A stretch of 64,000 nucleotides of DNA from DATAUD01 sp036501665 (GTDB lineage Bacteria > Verrucomicrobiota > Verrucomicrobiia > Limisphaerales > Palsa-1400). This document shows positions 8,972 to 17,103 of this stretch, in pieces (the first letter of the stretch is position 1; every line of letters starts with the position of its first letter). The notes beneath the pieces are model-generated. The model was not told the origin of the DNA. It saw nothing but the letters and a program-made list of their open reading frames with translations, and did not search any database. The position numbers and the translations under genes were made by a program. Where the stretch lies: NCBI GenBank assembly GCA_036501665.1, contig DASXZW010000108.1, positions 149,546-213,545 of the forward strand, written 5' to 3'.

Positions 8972-9025
8972 GGTAGGGACGGCCCGCCGGGCCGTCCGTG
9001 GACACCTCGGCAAGGTGTCCCTACC
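8972..9025 (+). repeat. 54-bp element: two hairpins between GGTAGGG and CCCTACC ends
   Basis: The element begins GGTAGGGAC and ends GTCCCTACC, giving perfect 7-9 bp terminal inverted repeats. Between them are two palindromes: GGACGGCCCGCCGGGCCGTCC and GGACACCTCGGCAAGGTGTCC. Full copies of the same length occur at 47108-47161 and 58208-58261. It lies 24 bp after the aspS stop and could terminate it. The remainder of 8948-9207 holds no gene I can support. Confidence 0.85.
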
Positions 9026-9207
9026 TCGAAGACTTAACCTTTGGCTTGTTGAACGAAATTCGATACCACTACTTATTGTACCCTAGAGGGTTTCCACTAC
9101 TCGCAGTTGGGAGTTTTTCCTTGTTTTAAACTCAGCGGAGGCGGTTTAATGTTGAACAAGCCGGGCAAGGACGGCGTCGAAGTTGAGGCGGCATCAGGGA
9201 AAACTGT

Positions 9208-10872
9208 ATGCAAAACGAGGTAGATCGGAATCGCTGGGTGTGGTTCGTGTTGTGTATCGCCTTTGCGGGGCTCATGTGGCTTTGCGGTTGGGTGATACCG
9301 ATGCATCTCCGTGCCGTCGAACCGGTCGTTCTTCAAAGGGCGGGGTTCCACTCAAGGTCTCTGGTTGATCGCGGCATTCAATTTGCGCGCGACAAAAACC
9401 CCGAATCCGCCCGTCTAATGCTTCAAGCAGCTCAAAAGGAAAACATCACCGGTGTCGGAGAGGTCGCGCTCGCTTTGAGCAATCCCGAGTTACTCAAAAC
9501 AAACTCCGTTTCCGCGACTGAATACGCCATCCGCCTGGAAAACCGCCAGCGGATGATCGACGAATTGACTTCCGCGCCGTCGCCTGCGGTTCGCGAAGTC
9601 ATGCGCTGTCGGGACCTTACGAACACCGTGCTCTTTCCACCTTCCGCGTCCGCCGAAGGTCAGGCGTTTGATGCGGCGTTGTGCGTTTGTGGAAAACTCA
9701 TTCAAGACAATGCTTTTTCCAAAAGTTTGCGTGAAACTTTGTTGCAACGGGCCGTGACGGCCAATCGTGGCGGTGATACGGAACCATTTGAGGACATTGC
9801 AATCGACATGATGTCTCTGGGACAGCGGTTCGACTGGGAGCAATTAAAGACATTTATCGTCAATGTCGATGATTCTGGGACGCTTGATATGCTGGCTGAG
9901 CAAGCTCGCAATGCGGGCGACGACTTGCCGGTTTTATTTGCGGCTGTCGCGCTTTCGCAAAACCCGGCTCACGTGGCGGCGTATATCAATAATTTCAGCA
10001 CGACCGGACTGCACGACATGGGCGTCGCGCTACGTTATGGTGCCGGTGGGATTGAAGAATTAACCAAGAGCAATCAGCAATTGTACGAGTCTCCGGCGGT
10101 GCATCGCCTGACGGGGTCGGGACCGCTGGCTTTGATTTATCGGGCGGGGTCAGATTACACCTTGCGCGTTCCGTGGTTCGCGATAACAGTTAAGTGGTTC
10201 TTTTACATCTCGAGCGGATTTCTAATCGCGCTGGCGATGCATTTTGCGCGCCCGCCATTTGAAGGGATTGATGAGCCGCTACGGGTGCGCGGCGTTCATC
10301 TCGCGCGCGAATTGCTTTTTGCGTTGGGGTTTTTGCTCGTGGTTTTGCTTGTGAGCGAGCCGTTTCTCGCTCAGGAAAGTCAGAAAGCGGAGGTTTCGTT
10401 CCATCTTCGGCTGCCCGGGGTGGCCGCCGCAGCCGGGGGCGCCGCAACAACCGTTAAACCGAAAATGTTTATGCCAAATAGCCTATTAACTCTGTGTATC
10501 TTCTTCGTCCTGCAAGCGCTGCTATATTGCGCTTCGCTGGTTAAACTGGCCGAAATCCGCCGGCAAAACGTTTTGCCGCGCGTCAAACTGCGGCTGTTGG
10601 AAAATGAGGAACATCTTTTTGACGCCGGACTGTATTTGGGATTCGGCGGCACGATTGTCTGCCTCATCCTGGCGTCGCTGAACATGACGCAGTTCAGCCT
10701 GATGGCGGCGTATTCCTGCACCGCTTTTGGCATCCTGTTCGTTTCCGTCTTCAAAATCTTCCAGCTTCGACCGGTGCGCCGGCATTACGTGCTGGAAGCT
10801 GAAGTCGAACGCGAGGCCGAACTGGCGGCTGCCACGCCCGCGACACGGTCAACACTTGTTCCGACCGCATGA
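9208..10872 (+). CDS. Unknown multi-pass membrane protein
   Basis: I do not recognise this 554-residue protein. It has one N-terminal membrane segment (~11-32), then a ~290-residue soluble and probably periplasmic helical region. A cluster of five hydrophobic segments follows (~328-345, ~372-392, ~425-445, ~473-490, ~497-518). The C-terminal tail is charged and alanine-rich. In the soluble part the helices QFARDKNPESARLMLQAAQKEN and EQARNAGDDLPVLFAAVALS have a TPR/SEL1-like look, but no clear repeat period. Its ATGA stop overlaps the start of the next gene, so the two are coupled and probably act together at the inner membrane. Confidence 0.75.
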   Translation: MQNEVDRNRWVWFVLCIAFAGLMWLCGWVIPMHLRAVEPVVLQRAGFHSRSLVDRGIQFARDKNPESARLMLQAAQKENITGVGEVALALSNPELLKTNSVSATEYAIRLENRQRMIDELTSAPSPAVREVMRCRDLTNTVLFPPSASAEGQAFDAALCVCGKLIQDNAFSKSLRETLLQRAVTANRGGDTEPFEDIAIDMMSLGQRFDWEQLKTFIVNVDDSGTLDMLAEQARNAGDDLPVLFAAVALSQNPAHVAAYINNFSTTGLHDMGVALRYGAGGIEELTKSNQQLYESPAVHRLTGSGPLALIYRAGSDYTLRVPWFAITVKWFFYISSGFLIALAMHFARPPFEGIDEPLRVRGVHLARELLFALGFLLVVLLVSEPFLAQESQKAEVSFHLRLPGVAAAAGGAATTVKPKMFMPNSLLTLCIFFVLQALLYCASLVKLAEIRRQNVLPRVKLRLLENEEHLFDAGLYLGFGGTIVCLILASLNMTQFSLMAAYSCTAFGILFVSVFKIFQLRPVRRHYVLEAEVEREAELAAATPATRSTLVPTA

Positions 10873-12305
10873 ACCGAAGCATTCTCATCGTTATTTGCGA
10901 CTTCCTGCTGGTCAGCCTGCTGGCGTTTTCGACGATTGACATCACGAAGATGCAAAAGCCGGGCGGCGCGCCGGTGCTGACTTTGAACCAGGCGACCAAC
11001 CGCGTCACGGGGCGTCAGGACCTGGGCACAGTCATGAGTCTGGCGTTGCAGGAAGAACGCAAGAACCGAGACGCGTTGATGGGCGAGCTTTCCCGGACGA
11101 AGCAAACTGTCAGCAGGCGCGAGCAGGACATTCAGTCAGCTCAAAACCAGATGCAAACCCTTCAGGCTCAGTTGCGCGCAAAAGAGGATTTGGCGAGCCA
11201 TTTGGAGTCCGAGCAAACGAATTTGCAAGGGCAGGTTGCCGCGGCGCAGGCGAATATCGAGCATTTGAACGAGCAATTGCACACAACCACGGTTGAGTCT
11301 GTCATTTCAAAGGAACAGCGGGCCGCGCTCGAGGCGGCGGCGCACAAGGAAGCCGAGAAGGAGCATGACCTCCAGCAAAAGTTGGCGGAACTTCAGCATA
11401 ACAATGAATCGCTTCTGGCCGAGCGCGGCAATCTCTCCAGTCAATTGCAAATGAGCGAGGCCTCGAACCGGATGGCGTTCGGGCAGGTTTCCCAATTGCA
11501 GGATGAAGTGAGTTCTCAGCGGCAGCAGAACGCCAAACTTGCGGAAGGCGTGACAACGCTCGCGACGAAGTCTTCGGAATTGGCGAAGGAGATTCGCGAA
11601 AACCGCGCGCTGGCGCCCAACGAGATTTTCGACATGATCGTCACCAACCGGCTCCTCGCGAGCTTCTATGGGTTGAAGTCCGGGGCATTCGGCGATACTT
11701 CCAAATATAAGCAGGCTCAGACTGTCCTGGTGAACGACGGCACAAATACGTTCGCGATTTTGCATGTGCAGGATACGCCGCTGACATTGTGGACTCCGGG
11801 AACGCAGTGGAGTGAGTTGAGCGGGACGCTGGCTCGCGGTCCGGGCGTCATGCAAATCCAATCGCTCGCATTTGACTCGGTTGATCCGAGGGTGGTCATG
11901 ATTCCTGTTTCAGACGCGGCGGTGAAGGCTTCCGGGTCGCAACCGTTCAAGGTTTCGGCCGATCCTTTCAAGTTTCAGAATGCCGTCGTTGTCGGCACGC
12001 GGGAGGATTACTACGGCGAGAGCAATTTTCAGATCGACTTGACAGCGCCGCAATACCTGAAAATGGACCATAGTTCACTGCGGGCGTTGTTCGGCAAATT
12101 CAATCCCTCGAGCGGCGACCTGGTTTTCAGCAAGACCGGCACTTTGCTTGGGGTCATGGTCAATAATAACTATTGCGTGTTGATTCGCGGCTTTAGCACT
12201 TCGGCGACTTTGAGATTTGGGCCTGACGGCCGCAATCAGCCGACCGCGAACACTCTCTCCAAGCTCTACGCGGTGGTGGCGGAACTGCCCTTCAAGCTGC
12301 AATAG
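10869..12305 (+). CDS. Unknown membrane-anchored coiled-coil protein
   Basis: A 478-residue protein with a short N-terminal anchor (ILIVICDFLLVSLLAFS, residues 4-20). Residues ~60-245 form a long coiled coil rich in Q, E, A and L (RREQDIQSAQNQMQTLQAQL, QQKLAELQHNNESLLAE). The C-terminal ~230 residues look all-beta. They contain GDTSKYKQAQTVLVNDG, VMIPVSDAAVKASG and a late SSGDLVFSKTGTLLGVMVNN, which resembles the end of a trypsin-like fold, but I see no His-Asp-Ser triad. It starts inside the stop of the preceding membrane protein. A role in envelope organisation is only a guess. Confidence 0.75.
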   Translation: MNRSILIVICDFLLVSLLAFSTIDITKMQKPGGAPVLTLNQATNRVTGRQDLGTVMSLALQEERKNRDALMGELSRTKQTVSRREQDIQSAQNQMQTLQAQLRAKEDLASHLESEQTNLQGQVAAAQANIEHLNEQLHTTTVESVISKEQRAALEAAAHKEAEKEHDLQQKLAELQHNNESLLAERGNLSSQLQMSEASNRMAFGQVSQLQDEVSSQRQQNAKLAEGVTTLATKSSELAKEIRENRALAPNEIFDMIVTNRLLASFYGLKSGAFGDTSKYKQAQTVLVNDGTNTFAILHVQDTPLTLWTPGTQWSELSGTLARGPGVMQIQSLAFDSVDPRVVMIPVSDAAVKASGSQPFKVSADPFKFQNAVVVGTREDYYGESNFQIDLTAPQYLKMDHSSLRALFGKFNPSSGDLVFSKTGTLLGVMVNNNYCVLIRGFSTSATLRFGPDGRNQPTANTLSKLYAVVAELPFKLQ

Positions 12306-12350
12306 ACGTCGGTTTTAGCGGATGTTGAGCATCCTTGCCAAAGGCTCGCC

Positions 12351-13787
12351 TCAGATACGAAAAAATATCCACCAGACGATCAGCACCATCGGTATCATGT
12401 AAGGCAGGGTATGGCGGAAAACGTAGGCGAGAAATGTCGGCGTATGGATTTTCTGATGATCGGCAATGGCTTTGACCATGAAATTGGGACCGTTGCCAAT
12501 GTAAGTATTCGCCCCGAAAAAAACAGAGCCAAAACTGACAGCCAGAACGTAAATGCTTAAGCCGGCATTTCCGAGCAAGTAGGCAACCTGAATCTGGTCC
12601 GCAGTGACCGCTCCGGAACTCAATTCGCCCGGGTGATATTGCTGGAGCACTTCAAATGTATGCCTGATTTGAACCGCGTTTGGCCCGGTGAGCGATGCCA
12701 GATTCAAGGCATGAGTCTGCGCCAATTGCATCACCTGCGGGACGACATCGCTCGGGATGTATCTTCCAAACGCGGCTTTGAGGAAACAAATATAGGTCGG
12801 CGCGTTGTCAAGAACGCTGGACAGCGTGCCCGATCCAAAATAAAAGAAGCCCGGGGTGACGCCGCTCAGCTTCGCGGCTCCAGCCTGCATCCATTCCAGC
12901 GCGGGCATCATCGTGGCGAAAATTCCGATGAACAGGATGGCGACCTCCTTGACCGGTCCGAGGGAAAAGTGATTTGACTCATGCACCGGCTTTTTGGTCA
13001 TGAAGTAGGAAGCCACAGCCGCTCCCACCATCAATGCTTCGCGGAGAAATAGAGGATGGTTTATGAAAACCGAACCCAGAACAACCGCCAGAAGAAACAC
13101 GTTTTCGATTCCATCGAATCGCCATTCTTCCGAGTGACCCGTTTGGGAGGCGCGAACATTGCGAGGCGCGCGCAAGTAATTCCGCGTGTCAACGGCGAAA
13201 AACATCGCCAGCAAAATTCCGATTCCCGTGATCCAAATCAGGTATCCGCGAACTGCCACCCACCAGAAGGGAACACCCATCAGGTAGCCAAGGAATAGAG
13301 GCGGATCGCCCACGGGCGTCAGACAGCCGCCGACGTTTGAAACAATAAAAATGAAAAATGTGACATGATGCGCGCTGACCCGGTACTTGTTCATGCGCAG
13401 CCACGGCCGGATCAGAAGCATCGACGCGCCCGTCGTCCCGAAAACATTCGCCATCAATGCGCCGACAAGAAGGAAGATCACATTTACGGCTGGTGTGGCT
13501 TCACCTTTGACATTGATGTGAATTCCTCCAGAAACAACGAAAAGCGAGCCAATGAGCACGATAAAACTGATGTACTCATGGGCCGTGCTCAGGACGTGGG
13601 CGGGAGCGTGGAGAAAGCCGAAGTAATAGACGAGTACGATCAGCGCCAGCGCCGCAACAACTTTTGGGTAATTCCGCCCCCACCAATCGGCAAAGAAAAG
13701 CGGTCCCAAGGCGATCATCGCCAGAAGCGCGCAAAACGGGAGCGTCATCCAGGCGCTGACGGAAATTAATTCAGTTTGGGGATCCAT
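12351..13787 (-). CDS. NhaD/ArsB-superfamily sodium:proton antiporter-like transporter
   Basis: A 478-residue inner-membrane protein with about 11-13 hydrophobic segments. Family-type features are the paired conserved segments LVGALMANVFGTTGASMLLIRPWL (N-terminal half) and SNVGGCLTPVGDPPLFLGYLMGVPFWW. In the C-terminal half, SGTLSSVLDNAPTYICFL and SFGSVFFGANTYIGNGPNFMVKAIA supply the matching re-entrant-type motifs. These fit ion transporter superfamily proteins annotated as NhaD-like Na+/H+ antiporters. Substrate (Na+, arsenite or organic anion) is not certain from sequence alone. It is convergent with the coiled-coil gene upstream and has its own 123-bp upstream space. Confidence 0.82.
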   Translation of the reverse strand: MDPQTELISVSAWMTLPFCALLAMIALGPLFFADWWGRNYPKVVAALALIVLVYYFGFLHAPAHVLSTAHEYISFIVLIGSLFVVSGGIHINVKGEATPAVNVIFLLVGALMANVFGTTGASMLLIRPWLRMNKYRVSAHHVTFFIFIVSNVGGCLTPVGDPPLFLGYLMGVPFWWVAVRGYLIWITGIGILLAMFFAVDTRNYLRAPRNVRASQTGHSEEWRFDGIENVFLLAVVLGSVFINHPLFLREALMVGAAVASYFMTKKPVHESNHFSLGPVKEVAILFIGIFATMMPALEWMQAGAAKLSGVTPGFFYFGSGTLSSVLDNAPTYICFLKAAFGRYIPSDVVPQVMQLAQTHALNLASLTGPNAVQIRHTFEVLQQYHPGELSSGAVTADQIQVAYLLGNAGLSIYVLAVSFGSVFFGANTYIGNGPNFMVKAIADHQKIHTPTFLAYVFRHTLPYMIPMVLIVWWIFFRI

Positions 13788-13910
13788 TTAAACAATTGAG
13801 AAAAAAGCGGCGCGAACCCACCACAGATTCACGCCGCGTTTGTCGTATGGAAGACGCTGCAATCATCAACCACACGGCAGATTCCTCGAGACCAACATTG
13901 CTGACTGTCA

Positions 13911-14237
13911 TTAATTATTTGCCATCCGGCGTCGCAGGTTGCGGTAAAGGCACCAGCCGTAACCAGCGGCGACTCCGCCTGAAACCCACCATTGAAATCC
14001 GCCATTGAATATGAGCGGGCAAATTATTTGAATTGCCGCAAGGAGAATGAGAAACCCTGCCGTCCGGCGCATTGATCCGGGCACAACAGCCCAGGGAGTG
14101 CCAAGTTTGCCATTTCCGTAAAGTTGCTGGTTTTTGGAGGCCGCGACTTTCTGCCAATAGCCGAACGCAACACCAACTGCAATTCCGACGAGGAGAGATG
14201 CCAAACCGGAGATAAGATAAGGGAGTGTGGTGGTCAT
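13911..14237 (-). CDS. Small membrane protein of unknown function
   Basis: This 108-residue protein has three hydrophobic segments: ~6-26 (SGLASLLVGIAVGVAFGYW), ~61-80 (FLILLAAIQIICPLIF) and ~83-100. The C-terminus is basic (YRNLRRRMANN). It lies 76 bp downstream of amtB on the same strand, so it may be the last gene of the glnK-amtB transcript. I do not recognise the family. Similar small proteins are often annotated only as hypothetical. Confidence 0.6.
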   Translation of the reverse strand: MTTTLPYLISGLASLLVGIAVGVAFGYWQKVAASKNQQLYGNGKLGTPWAVVPGSMRRTAGFLILLAAIQIICPLIFNGGFQWWVSGGVAAGYGWCLYRNLRRRMANN

Positions 14238-14313
14238 ATAATTTTTTCAGTTTAAGTTTTTAAAAAAGCCGCGCGGGGAGAATATCCGCCGCGCAGCGCA
14301 TTTGTCATTCGAT

Positions 14314-16104
14314 TTATGCTGAGGCCGCGGATTTGGGCTTGGAAGCGAGAGCGCCTCCTCCGGAGTAATGATCTCCTGGCATCATCGGCGTTTCTGACGC
14401 CTTGTCCATCACCATGCCGGAATATCCGGGAACGCCCATTTCGGGAACATCCAATCCTTCGATTTCCATGTCTTTGGACACACGGTTGCCGACCAATGCT
14501 TCAACGCCGTAGTAAACAATGAGCGACAGCACGGAGAGGGTGACGAAACAGGTGACTACGCCGATTATTTCAGCTTCAAGCTGGCCGAAGCCACCGCCGT
14601 AGAACAAACCGGTCACTTTTCCTGCAACGCCGTTCCAACCTTCGCCGTAAGTGCCATCGGCAAACAAACCAAGCGAAATGCAGCCCCACGCACCGTTGAC
14701 GCCGTGGACTGAAATTGCTCCAACGCAATCGTCAATGCCGATTTTATCGAAGAAGAATACCGACTCGACGACCAGGATGCCAGAAATCAGACCCAGCAGC
14801 GATGCACCGCCAGCGCTCACAAACGCGCAAGGGCAGGTGATTGCAACCAAGCCGGCCAACATGCCGTTGCACATCATGGACGGGTCCGGCTTCTTTGTGC
14901 GAACCCACCACATCCAGAGGGTTGCGCCTAACGCGCCAGTTGCCGATGCAAGCATCGTGTTGACTGCCACGACTGCGATGCGAAGTTCAGTGCCCGCCAA
15001 GCTGGAGCCGGGGTTAAACCCGAACCAACCGAACGCGAGAATGAATGTGCCCAACATGACGTACGGAATGTTGTGGGGAATAATCGGGTTAACGATTTTG
15101 CCGTTGGCATCATATTTTCCATATCGCGGTCCGATGAGCCAGCAGAAGATCAGGCAGATGACGCCGCCCTGCATGTGAACCACCGATGAACCGGCGAAAT
15201 CCACATGGCCGTGACCGATACCCCAGTTCATTCCCATTTGGGAGAGCCAGCCACCGCCCCATACCCAGTTGCCGAAGACGGGATACATGATCGTGCCGAT
15301 GCAAGCGCCGTAAATCATGAAGGCTGAGAACTTCCAACGTTCGGCTGCGCCGCCGGTGGGAATCGTCGCGGTGGTATCCATGAAGACCATCTGGAACAAG
15401 AAAAGCGCAAAGGCAGCGGTATCGTAGCCAGCGCCCTGAAGCATGAATCCTTTGAATCCGAGCAGCCCGATAAAGTGGCCGCCCAACATGAATCCCAGTT
15501 CATGGTTCAGTCCCCCGTAACCTCCCATTGTCGATATGGCTGCGGGATACGGCGTCAGCGGTGAGTTCATTCCTCCAAACATGAACGCAAAGCCGCAAAC
15601 GTAGAACCCAAGCATACCCAGCGGGTAAATCATGAAGTTCATCGACATCGTGTGGCCAGCATTCTTCGCGCGGCACAGGCCAGTTTCAACAAGCGCGAAT
15701 CCGGCTTGCATGAACATGACCAGGAAGCCGGTAACCAGCGTCCACATGAAGTTGATTGCCACGCGGTTATGACCAACGCCGTCCATCACGCGCACTGCCA
15801 GCGGTTCGTTCTTGGCTTGCGTGGTGTACGTGTCGAAGGCCGCCTTGGCTGCGTTGAAGGTTGCCACTTTATTGGTGTCCTTCTTGTCGGCGTCGCTCAA
15901 ATCCGTTGGCGCGGGGACGATTAAAGGCGTGTTGCTGGCATCCGCGGCATCGGAGGCGGCGCCAGTGTTATAGCCTTGGGCGTCTGGAGTTGGCGGAGGC
16001 GGCGCTGCCGGCGCGGGGGCATTAGTCGTTTGGGCTAATGCCATTCCGCACGCGCAAAAGAGCGCGAGGGCGGTGGTAAGTTGAGTTAGGTATTTCTTGA
16101 ACAT
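14314..16104 (-). CDS. amtB: Ammonium transporter (Amt family) with N-terminal extension
   Basis: A 596-residue ammonium channel, longer than the usual ~420. It has a signal peptide (1-24, ending ALA), a Pro/Ala-rich periplasmic extension to about residue 105, then about 11 membrane segments. Amt hallmarks include FMQAGFALVETGLCRAKNAGHT, DFAGSSVVHMQGG (the conserved Asp plus first pore His) and ISVHGVNGAWG (second pore His). The cytoplasmic tail (after ~545) carries VPEMGVPGYSGMVMD, a PII-interacting type of end. It follows glnK by 49 bp in the same direction, forming the standard glnK-amtB unit in which uridylyl-free PII blocks the channel. Confidence 0.95.
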   Translation of the reverse strand: MFKKYLTQLTTALALFCACGMALAQTTNAPAPAAPPPPTPDAQGYNTGAASDAADASNTPLIVPAPTDLSDADKKDTNKVATFNAAKAAFDTYTTQAKNEPLAVRVMDGVGHNRVAINFMWTLVTGFLVMFMQAGFALVETGLCRAKNAGHTMSMNFMIYPLGMLGFYVCGFAFMFGGMNSPLTPYPAAISTMGGYGGLNHELGFMLGGHFIGLLGFKGFMLQGAGYDTAAFALFLFQMVFMDTTATIPTGGAAERWKFSAFMIYGACIGTIMYPVFGNWVWGGGWLSQMGMNWGIGHGHVDFAGSSVVHMQGGVICLIFCWLIGPRYGKYDANGKIVNPIIPHNIPYVMLGTFILAFGWFGFNPGSSLAGTELRIAVVAVNTMLASATGALGATLWMWWVRTKKPDPSMMCNGMLAGLVAITCPCAFVSAGGASLLGLISGILVVESVFFFDKIGIDDCVGAISVHGVNGAWGCISLGLFADGTYGEGWNGVAGKVTGLFYGGGFGQLEAEIIGVVTCFVTLSVLSLIVYYGVEALVGNRVSKDMEIEGLDVPEMGVPGYSGMVMDKASETPMMPGDHYSGGGALASKPKSAASA

Positions 16105-16153
16105 AATTTTTTAAATAGAAGTTGCTGTTGTAAGATTGTTTAGTTTTTTCTTT

Positions 16154-16492
16154 TTAGATCGCTGTCGCCCCTTTCTCGGCCGTTCGAATTCGGATGACAT
16201 CATCCAGGCTTGTGACGAATATTTTGCCATCCCCGATTTTCCCGGTTCGGGCCGCCTTGATGATGGCTGCCACTGCGTTGTCCAACTGTTCATTGTCCAC
16301 CACCACTGCGATCATCACCTTCGGCAGAAACTCCAACGTGTACTCGCTTCCGCGATACGTTTCCGTATGGCCTTTCTGCCTCCCGAATCCTTTAACCTCG
16401 ATGACGGTCAGACCGTGGACGCCAATTTCAATCAACGCGGCCTTAACCTCGTCAAGTTTGAATGGCTTGATTATCGCTTCGATTTTTTTCAT
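16154..16492 (-). CDS. glnK: Nitrogen regulatory protein P-II
   Basis: A 112-residue PII trimer subunit that senses 2-oxoglutarate, ATP and ADP. It starts MKKIEAIIKPFKLDEVKAAL. The T-loop GRQKGHTETYRGSEYTLEFLPK includes the modifiable Tyr51. The B-loop and C-loop regions (AARTGKIGDGKIF, VIRIRTAEKGATAI) are canonical. The position just ahead of amtB argues for the GlnK role over GlnB. A sigma-54-like promoter lies about 90 bp upstream (16583-16599), consistent with induction under nitrogen limitation. Confidence 0.95.
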   Translation of the reverse strand: MKKIEAIIKPFKLDEVKAALIEIGVHGLTVIEVKGFGRQKGHTETYRGSEYTLEFLPKVMIAVVVDNEQLDNAVAAIIKAARTGKIGDGKIFVTSLDDVIRIRTAEKGATAI

Positions 16493-16560
16493 GAGTTACA
16501 GGCATTTGTGATCGATATGTTTGTTCGAGTTGCTTGCTTGCTGCCGAATGCTGCGTAACT

Positions 16561-16702
16561 AGCCCGGCACAAAACGTTCCCTAGCAGCAGACGTGCCAGA
16601 GACTAAAAGGGGTTGCCCGTTCAAGGTCGTTGTTGACGTTAGGAGCTTTGATTCTCCGAGGTCGAAAATGTTCCTTACTGTCAATACTTATTGTGCCGGG
16701 CT
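16561..16702. repeat. Pair of perfect 12-bp inverted repeats flanking the sigma-54 site
   Basis: AGCCCGGCACAA at 16561-16572 and TTGTGCCGGGCT at 16691-16702 are exact reverse complements, 118 bp apart, with the sigma-54-like promoter between them. They may be operator or activator half-sites, or the remains of a mobile element's ends. No transposase lies between them. It does not match the NtrC consensus TGCAC-N7-GTGCA. Confidence 0.55.
16583..16599 (-). promoter_or_regulatory. Sigma-54 (-24/-12) promoter for glnK-amtB
   Basis: Read on the minus strand, 16599-16583 is CTGGCACG-TCTG-CTGCT. The sigma-54 consensus is YTGGCACG-N4-TTGCW, so only one core base differs (CTGC for TTGC) and the 4-nt spacing is exact. 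It points towards glnK, whose ATG is ~90 bp downstream. The rest of 16493-17103 (611 bp) has no gene I can support; it holds the inverted repeats listed separately. Confidence 0.72.
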
Positions 16703-16824
16703 TAATTGCCAAGGAGGTGGTGTATTAGCGTTTACTTAATTGTGTTTCTTATGCGACCCATTTTGGGTGAAGCGTTGGGATGGTTTTATTGATAAAAAAG
16801 GAAGATCTTTGTGATTCAAAAAAA

Positions 16825-16899
16825 TTTTGATGAAGCTTGGCCGGCATCTCGTTAGCACTCAATTTGAATTGGAGTGTTAATGAGGAAATTTCATCAAAA
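16825..16899. other. Nested palindromic structure with CIRCE-like core
   Basis: Outer arms TTTTGATGAA (16825-16834) and TTCATCAAAA (16890-16899) are perfect inverted repeats. Inside them TTAGCACTC (16852-16860) and GAGTGTTAA (16872-16880) pair with one mismatch across an 11-nt spacer. The inner pair resembles the HrcA operator CIRCE (TTAGCACTC-N9-GAGTGCTAA), but the spacer is two bases too long and no heat-shock gene follows. Flanking DNA is AT-rich and non-coding. Confidence 0.45.
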
Positions 16900-17103
16900 A
16901 GGCCTAGGAAAATCGCTTTTGTGCTAAGAAAACGTTAGAAAAATTAGGTTTGTGTGGAAAGCCTGGGGAAGCCATATTTCTGCTTCGCCATGACGCGAAA
17001 AGCGCTCTTAAAAAAGTTTGAAAATTCAGGCAAAAAAAGATTTCGTTCTGACCGACTCTAATATCGCTGAACGGCGACGTTAAGAAACAATTGACCAGTC
17101 TGT

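Noticed and set aside
16852..16880. True CIRCE operator
   Set aside because: Spacer is 11 rather than 9, one arm base differs, and no groES, dnaK or hrcA gene is near; kept only as a CIRCE-like palindrome.
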